The notes under the pieces are model-generated. The model ran no database searches. It was given only the letters and a program-made list of their open reading frames with translations, and was not told the DNA's origin. Made by a program: the position numbers and the translations under genes. From the NCBI RefSeq assembly GCF_019400745.1, contig NZ_WJIB01000002.1, positions 310,001 through 374,000 on the forward strand: 64,000 nucleotides of DNA, written 5' to 3'. Source of the stretch: Cohnella sp. CFH 77786 (GTDB lineage: Bacteria > Bacillota > Bacilli > Paenibacillales > Paenibacillaceae). Positions 57,218 through 64,000 of the stretch are shown in pieces; position 1 is the first letter of the stretch; the number at the start of each line of letters is the position of its first letter.

Positions 57218-57991
57218 ATGTCTTATAAAATCGCTTTTTTCGATATTGACGGAACGTTGGTCGACGAGGAGAAGCGAATCCCGGAGGATGCCATTGAGGC
57301 GATTCGCCGCTTGAAGGAGCAGGGGATCGAGCCCGTCATCGCGACAGGCAGAGCGCCGTACTTCTTCCAAGATCTCATCAAGCAAATCGGCATTGAATCC
57401 TATGTCTGCCTTAACGGAGCGTACGTAAGGTACAAAGGCGAGGATCTGTATGAGAGCCAGATTCCGATGGAAGCATTGGAGAAGCTGGTCGGTCTCGCAA
57501 GGAAGAACGGGCACGAGCTCGTGTTCGAAGGCAAGAACGCCTACTTCGCGACGTCGCCTGAGCATCCCTTCGTCTACGAGGCGGTCGCCTCGCTTAAGGT
57601 CGTGCACCCGGAAGCGGATGCGGATTTCTGGAAGAAGGAAGGCATCTACCAGGTGTTCCTGCACTGCGAGAGCCATGAGGAGCATCTGTACCCCGGGGAG
57701 CTGCCGGAGCTGCGCTTCGTCCGTTGGCACTCCAAGGCGATGGACGTGCTGCCGAACACGGGCTCCAAAGCGGAAGGCATCAAGGCGCTGCTGGATAAGA
57801 TCGGTATCCTTCCGGAGGAAGCGATCGCGTTCGGTGACGGGCTGAACGACAAGGAGATGCTGCAGCTCGTCGGCCTCGGCATCGCGATGGGCAACTCTCA
57901 CAAGGAGCTGCTGCCGTATGCCGATTACGTGACCGCGAACGTCGACGAAGGCGGAGTCAAGAAAGGTCTGGAGTACGCGGGCGTTCTATAA
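57218..57991 (+). CDS. Cof-type HAD-IIB hydrolase
   Basis: 257 aa from ATG 57218, after GGGGAGAG. HAD motif I FFDIDGTLVDEE (Asp9 nucleophile, Asp11), motif II region IATGRAPYFF, motif III Lys in KAEGIKALL, and motif IV FGDGLNDKEM. The C2B cap lies between about 85 and 180. Members dephosphorylate sugar phosphates, FMN or similar small molecules. The substrate cannot be told from sequence. It stands alone 70 bases upstream of a glycosyltransferase gene. Confidence 0.92.
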   Translation: MSYKIAFFDIDGTLVDEEKRIPEDAIEAIRRLKEQGIEPVIATGRAPYFFQDLIKQIGIESYVCLNGAYVRYKGEDLYESQIPMEALEKLVGLARKNGHELVFEGKNAYFATSPEHPFVYEAVASLKVVHPEADADFWKKEGIYQVFLHCESHEEHLYPGELPELRFVRWHSKAMDVLPNTGSKAEGIKALLDKIGILPEEAIAFGDGLNDKEMLQLVGLGIAMGNSHKELLPYADYVTANVDEGGVKKGLEYAGVL

Positions 57992-58059
57992 GGCGCAGAT
58001 TGAGGAGAAGGCGTGCCTTCCCTCACCCAATCATCGTCGATAAACGTGGAGGAACAGCA

Positions 58060-59061
58060 TTGAAAAAAGTCGGCTTGGTGATGCGGAAAATTCAATTCGC
58101 GGAGGCGCAAGGCCCGCGGGTATATGCGGATCGATTGAAGCAAATCGGCAGGGAACTCGGAGTGGATATCGTCTTTATCTCGCCGGAACGCCATGTCAGC
58201 GATTTCGATCAAGCGCCCGGTTATGAATACGAGAAGGGCGATCTTGCGAATTACGATATCGTTCTGGATAAACTCGCGAAAGAACGCATCGAGCATATCA
58301 TTTATACCGTGTCGGGCTTTACGTTCTTGAGAATGTTCTTCGATAAATGCGTGCTGTTTCCGCATTCTTACCCGCACCGGGATTTAACCGGTTACGAGAT
58401 GATGAAACCCTTCTATACGCCGGATCTGATCGATCAAGCGATCGTGCATACCGAATATTTGCGGCAGCGATTCGCGCTCGATTACGGCGTCACGAACGTG
58501 GATGTCATTCCGATCGGCTTTGAAACGGAACTGGCCAAGCAATATTACAATCCCGATGAAGTCGTGCACAACCGCATCCTGTGGATCGGAAGGGACGAAC
58601 CCAACCGGAGGCCTCATACCCCGATCGAGTACGCGAGGCAAAATCCGGATAAAGAAGTGGTGATGGTATTCGGCGGGCTCAGGTACAGGGAGAGTATCAA
58701 GAAATACGATATTCCCAACAACGTCAGAACCATGTTCGCTTTGTCCCGGGAAGAGATATTCAAGCTCATGAATTCATCGAAGGTTTACTGGAACAGTTCG
58801 GTCTTCGATACGTTTGCCATGCCGTTAAGCGAAGCGATGGCCATGGGGAAGCTGATCGTCCGGTCCGAAAACCGCTGCTATTCGCACATTTCATCCAGGC
58901 ACACGTTTGCCGGAGACGAACACAATTGGTTCGAACTTGTGAATATGGCTGCTGCCTCGCCGCATCGGGTTTCCGAAGAGAACAGGGAGTATGCCTTCAG
59001 CCATTTCTCCTATGATGTGATGAAGCGGGGATACCTCCAGTTTTTTGAAAAATGGCTGTAA
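58060..59061 (+). CDS. Glycosyltransferase family 4/1-like protein
   Basis: 333 aa from TTG 58060, seven bases after GGAGGA. GT-B-type features: ILWIGRDEPNRRPHTPIEYA in the nucleotide-sugar half, and FDTFAMPLSEAMAMGKLIV near the end, similar to the Glu-x7-Glu region of GT4 enzymes. The N-terminal part (IIYTVSGFTFLRMFFDKCVL) is divergent. No signal peptide. The acceptor is unknown. The gene is followed by a terminator and is isolated from other surface-polysaccharide genes. Confidence 0.75.
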   Translation: MKKVGLVMRKIQFAEAQGPRVYADRLKQIGRELGVDIVFISPERHVSDFDQAPGYEYEKGDLANYDIVLDKLAKERIEHIIYTVSGFTFLRMFFDKCVLFPHSYPHRDLTGYEMMKPFYTPDLIDQAIVHTEYLRQRFALDYGVTNVDVIPIGFETELAKQYYNPDEVVHNRILWIGRDEPNRRPHTPIEYARQNPDKEVVMVFGGLRYRESIKKYDIPNNVRTMFALSREEIFKLMNSSKVYWNSSVFDTFAMPLSEAMAMGKLIVRSENRCYSHISSRHTFAGDEHNWFELVNMAAASPHRVSEENREYAFSHFSYDVMKRGYLQFFEKWL

Positions 59062-59093
59062 CGACACGCAGCAAGGAAGATCACCTGCTTCCG

Positions 59094-59121
59094 AAAGCTT
59101 GAGCAATCAAGCTTTTTTTTG
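59094..59121 (+). terminator. Terminator after the glycosyltransferase gene
   Basis: AAAGCTTGA / TCAAGCTTT stem with a GCAA loop, followed by eight or more T residues. Confidence 0.92.
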
Positions 59122-59200
59122 TTTCGATGCCATTCGAATCACCATCGACCAAGGGAATTGCCCCTAAAATTGAAGTAACCCGGGGGTTTTATCGACTCAT

Positions 59201-59326
59201 GAATCGGCCGAGAGAACGGTCAAGGCGACTCAGATTCTGGTAGGCGCCCTTCCCGTCCTGGCCGCGTATCCGTTCCTGCAGAAGTATTTCTTGAAGGGGA
59301 TGGTGATCGGCAGCGTTAAAGGGTAA
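59201..59326 (+). pseudogene. Remnant of a YtcP-type sugar permease (C-terminus only)
   Basis: The frame ending at TAA 59324 reads ESAERTVKATQILVG, then VLAAYPFLQKYFLKGMVIGSVKG, which is the conserved C-terminal end of the permeases at 2399, 6293 and 37046 (compare VYPFLQKYFIQGIMLGSIKG at the end of 6293-7174). The frame is blocked by a TGA at 59171 and has no start site, so only about 40 of 300 codons remain. A fourth importer operon has been deleted here. It lies 230 bases upstream of a secreted endoglucanase, which may once have been its partner. It falls in the gene-free stretch 59062-59555. Confidence 0.8.
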
Positions 59327-59355
59327 GGAGGGTACTAGCAATTATTGTATGAATT

Positions 59356-59384
59356 TTGTGACAATTTATAGGGTGCCTTATATG
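59356..59384 (+). promoter_or_regulatory. Promoter candidate for the endoglucanase gene
   Basis: TTGTGA, a 17-base spacer and TATATG, in an AT-rich stretch just after the permease remnant. It would give a leader of about 150 bases containing a short ORF. Confidence 0.45.
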
Positions 59385-59472
59385 CGTTTATAATTATATA
59401 ATCAAATTGCACAAAGCGATTCTTACACCAGTGTCCACCAAGAAACGATGATTGCATGAATCGAAAGGGGGA

Positions 59473-59550
59473 ATGAATAGAGTCGACTTCGGAGGGAAGT
59501 GCTTTTGCCAAACTCGTTTCATCGTCAAGAATAAGAAGAGACGGAGGTAA
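59473..59550 (+). CDS. Possible 25-aa leader peptide upstream of the endoglucanase
   Basis: ATG 59473 just after AAAGGGGG. The product is 25 residues, ending in the basic run KNKKRRR, and its TAA overlaps a downstream ATG as TAATG at 59548-59552. Its last codons contain the CGGAGG site of the endoglucanase. The spacing of its own site is short, and there is no known homologue in my memory, so this may be chance. Confidence 0.3.
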   Translation: MNRVDFGGKCFCQTRFIVKNKKRRR

Positions 59551-59555
59551 TGGGC

Positions 59556-61187
59556 ATGTTATCGAAAGCGAAGTCAATGAGGAGCTGTTTGTTAGCGATG
59601 GCAGTAGCGTTTACCACGGTCATTACCGGTTGGATTCCGTCAGCGTCCGCGGAAACGGCGGATTTCACATCCTTGAATGCTTCGCAAATCGTTAATGAAA
59701 TGGGTGCGGGCTGGAATCTGGGCAACCAGCTGGAAGCTGTCGGCTCTAACGGTACGCCGAGCGAAACGGCGTGGGGTAATCCTGCCGTAACGCAGTCTCT
59801 CATTCAGAAGGTAAAAGCAGCGGGATTCAAAACGATCCGGATCCCCGTTTCGTATTTGAATTACATCGGGAGCGCACCGGACTATACGATTAATTCCACT
59901 TGGCTGAACAGAGTCAAAACGGTCGTGGATTACGCCTACAACGAGGGTTTGTATGTTATCATCAACATGCATGGAGACGGTTACAATTCCATTCCCGGCT
60001 CTTGGCTGCTCGTCAATTCAAGCGATCAAGCCACGATTCGAGCCAAGTATCAGAAAGTGTGGCAGCAGATCGCGAATAAGTTCGTTAACTATGATGAGCA
60101 TTTGATCTTCGAATCCATGAACGAAGAATTCGACGGTACTTACGGCACGCCTAACCCCACATACTATTCGAATCTGAATGCGTATAATCAAATCTTCGTA
60201 GATACCGTAAGACAGACCGGAGGAAACAACAGCGCAAGATGGCTGCTGATTCCCGGCTGGAATACGAACATCGATTATACGGTCGGCAACTACGGCTTCG
60301 TGCTTCCTACGGACAATTATCGTTCCTCTGCCATTCCGAGTTCCGAGAAGAGAATCATGATCTCCGTTCATTATTATTCGCCATGGGACTTCTGCGGCGT
60401 GGAATCCGGCGCAATTACCCAATGGGGAGCAACCGCGACCAACGCTTCGAAAAAATCGACCTGGGGACAGGAAGATTATTTGGATTCGCAGCTGAAGTCC
60501 ACGTTCGATAAATTCGTCACGCAAGGATATCCCGTGGTCGTCGGTGAATTCGGCTCCATCGATAAAACGGCCTTCGATTCCTCGAACAACACGTATCGGG
60601 CGGCATTCGCCAAAGCGGTAAGCCAGACGGCCAAGAAATACGGCTCCGTACCCGTATATTGGGATAATGGACACAACGGACAGTACGGCTTCGCATTATT
60701 TAACAGATCGACTTACGCGGTTACGCAGCAAGGAATCATCGACGCGATCATGAGCGGTATGGGCGGCTCTACGGGCATCGCGGGCACTTACAAAATCAAG
60801 AACGTCACGACAGGTTTGTATGTTGACGGCATGGGGCGAACCACGAACGGTTCAAATGCAGGGCAATGGAGCAACAGCAGCAGCAACAACCAGAAATGGG
60901 TAATCGAATCATACGGAAGCGATTCCAAAATCAAAAACGTCGCAACCGGTTTGTATCTTGACGGAATGGGCCTTACGTCAGCCGGCTCCATTTGCGGCCA
61001 GTGGGGCAACAGCAACAGCAACAATCAGAGATGGGTATTGGAATCGTACGGAGGCAATTACAGGATCAAGAACGTGGCGACCGGACTTTATTTGGACGGC
61101 GGCGGCAGTACGGCGAACGGCTCCGACTTGAAGTTGTGGAGCAGCGACCCTAGTACGAACTTGCAGTGGCAGTTGGTCAGTCCCTGA
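59556..61187 (+). CDS. Secreted GH5 endoglucanase with C-terminal ricin-type repeats
   Basis: 543 aa from ATG 59556, eight bases after CGGAGG (ATG 59550 in frame could be used by coupling). A Sec signal peptide ends at about SASA-ET. The GH5 catalytic domain spans about 35-395: GAGWNLGNQLEA, TIRIPVSYLNYIG, VIINMHGDGY, acid/base Glu190 in FESMNEEFDG and nucleophile Glu331 in VVVGEFGSID. The C-terminal 140 residues hold three repeats of KIKNVxTGLYxDGMG...GQWxNSxSNNQxW, a ricin-type/CBM13-like trefoil that binds carbohydrate. It cuts beta-1,4-glucan (cellulose or xyloglucan) outside the cell, supplying oligosaccharides to the importers. Confidence 0.93.
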   Translation: MLSKAKSMRSCLLAMAVAFTTVITGWIPSASAETADFTSLNASQIVNEMGAGWNLGNQLEAVGSNGTPSETAWGNPAVTQSLIQKVKAAGFKTIRIPVSYLNYIGSAPDYTINSTWLNRVKTVVDYAYNEGLYVIINMHGDGYNSIPGSWLLVNSSDQATIRAKYQKVWQQIANKFVNYDEHLIFESMNEEFDGTYGTPNPTYYSNLNAYNQIFVDTVRQTGGNNSARWLLIPGWNTNIDYTVGNYGFVLPTDNYRSSAIPSSEKRIMISVHYYSPWDFCGVESGAITQWGATATNASKKSTWGQEDYLDSQLKSTFDKFVTQGYPVVVGEFGSIDKTAFDSSNNTYRAAFAKAVSQTAKKYGSVPVYWDNGHNGQYGFALFNRSTYAVTQQGIIDAIMSGMGGSTGIAGTYKIKNVTTGLYVDGMGRTTNGSNAGQWSNSSSNNQKWVIESYGSDSKIKNVATGLYLDGMGLTSAGSICGQWGNSNSNNQRWVLESYGGNYRIKNVATGLYLDGGGSTANGSDLKLWSSDPSTNLQWQLVSP

Positions 61188-61204
61188 TCATCGACATCCA
61201 ATAT

Positions 61205-61242
61205 CAAAGCAGCTCCTAACCTAACGGGTATGAGCTGCTTTG
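61205..61242 (+). terminator. Terminator after the endoglucanase gene
   Basis: Perfect 11-bp stem CAAAGCAGCTC / GAGCTGCTTTG with a 16-base loop. The T tract is weak. Confidence 0.65.
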
Positions 61243-61314
61243 CGTTTGCGGACGGCTCCGCCCGGGTGATATCATAGTTCTGCCCACATTATCCCAGAAG
61301 GAGATGGAGATCGG

Positions 61315-61815
61315 ATGTATCAAGCGGTTCAACAGTTTTTGGACGACTGGGCGCAGGAGTCCTCGCTGACGTCGAAAGTTCTCTCCGCCTTGACGGACGC
61401 GTCCTTGACGCAGGCGGTCACGGAAACGAAGGGGAGAAAGCTCGGGGAATTGGCCTGGCATTTGGCGACCAGCGTTACCGGCATGCTGGGCGCGGGAGGG
61501 GTGCAGGTCGATGGTCCGGGCTTTAACGCGCCCACCCCGACCCGGGCTCAGGAAATCGCCGACGGCTACCGCAAGGTCAGCGACGCCGCCGTCTCCGCGC
61601 TGAAGGCGCAGTGGACCGACGGTAAGCTGTCCGAGCCGCTTCTTCTTTTCGGTCGGATCAACACGACATACGGCGGTCTGCTCGTGATGATCGTGCGCCA
61701 CCAGATCCATCACCGCGGCCAGATGACGATCCTGATGCGTCAGGCCGGACTCGTTCCACCCGGCGTGTACGGACCGAACGAAGAGGAGTCCGCCGCGATG
61801 CGAGCCGGGCATTAA
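61315..61815 (+). CDS. DinB-family protein
   Basis: 166 aa, ATG 61315 after AGGAGATGG. Four-helix DinB/YfiT-like fold with candidate metal-binding His49 (ELAWHLA) and His129/His132-133 (VRHQIHHRGQM), spaced as in DinB enzymes. Some relatives are thiol S-transferases (bacillithiol-dependent) and others have no known role. It stands alone and shares a bidirectional terminator with katG, an oxidative-stress gene, but no functional link is shown by sequence. Confidence 0.88.
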   Translation: MYQAVQQFLDDWAQESSLTSKVLSALTDASLTQAVTETKGRKLGELAWHLATSVTGMLGAGGVQVDGPGFNAPTPTRAQEIADGYRKVSDAAVSALKAQWTDGKLSEPLLLFGRINTTYGGLLVMIVRHQIHHRGQMTILMRQAGLVPPGVYGPNEEESAAMRAGH

Positions 61816-61816
61816 A

Positions 61817-61861
61817 CGAAAAGAGGGACCCTATCAATCATCGATAGGATCCCTCTTTTCG
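61817..61861. terminator. Bidirectional terminator between dinB-like gene and katG
   Basis: CGAAAAGAGGGA(C)CCTATC / GATAGG(A)TCCCTCTTTTCG with an AATCATC-type loop and A/T-rich flanks on both sides. Confidence 0.88.
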
Positions 61862-61897
61862 TATCTCTGTGCCCTGTGGTCCTCAGCAGCCGTTATT

Positions 61898-64000
<2,103 letters not shown>

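Overview
The window comes from a Gram-positive, plant-biomass-degrading bacterium of the Paenibacillaceae (Paenibacillus or Cohnella type). This rests on three ATPase-less sugar importers of the LplB/YtcP/lipoprotein type with YesM/YesN-type two-component systems, many AraC regulators beside glycosidases, AGGAGG-type ribosome binding sites with frequent TTG/GTG starts, and CcpN and SR1P-like proteins, which are Bacillales families. There is no rRNA, tRNA, CRISPR array or intact insertion sequence that I can see.

Layout. 1-1150: end of an unknown gene, a truncated VOC gene and an AT-rich membrane protein gene. 1.36-12.6 kb: two carbohydrate ABC importer operons (permease, permease, lipoprotein), each preceded by the same rigidly spaced 59-bp promoter module with a cre-like box. 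The second is followed by a sensor kinase, a response regulator, a broken GH43 start and a CE1-like esterase. 12.6-18 kb: an IclR-controlled operon for xylonate oxidation: an FAH-family 2-keto-3-deoxy-sugar-acid dehydratase, a 2-oxoglutarate-semialdehyde-type dehydrogenase and a YjhG/YagF xylonate dehydratase, with palindromic operators. 18-30.8 kb: glycosidases with three AraC regulators (GH2 beta-galactosidase, an uncharacterised TIM-barrel glycosidase-like protein, GH31 alpha-xylosidase-like, tandem-module GH43). 31-38 kb: a third importer with its own kinase and response regulator. 38-41 kb: RDD membrane protein, then an HxlR (YodB-like) regulator divergent from a GTP cyclohydrolase II-like gene and a nitroreductase.

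41-57 kb is a peptide/glutamate and gluconeogenesis region: CcpN, a complete dipeptide ABC transporter, an M20 peptidase, a LysR regulator, a chemoreceptor, glutamate dehydrogenase, a CapA-like protein, then pckA, gapB and a small SR1P-like gene. CcpN, pckA, gapB and SR1P are the classical members of one regulon in Bacillus subtilis, here all within 16 kb. 57-64 kb: HAD phosphatase, glycosyltransferase, a permease remnant, a secreted GH5 endoglucanase with a ricin-type C-terminus, a DinB protein, and katG running off the right edge.

Inferred logic: plant-wall oligosaccharides are cut outside the cell, imported by three MsmX-dependent-type transporters and trimmed inside. Pentose acids enter the TCA cycle as 2-oxoglutarate, as do glutamate-containing peptides through glutamate dehydrogenase. 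PckA and GapB then rebuild sugars when CcpN repression is lifted. Several gene fragments (11411, 59201, 294) show that the region has been reworked by deletion.
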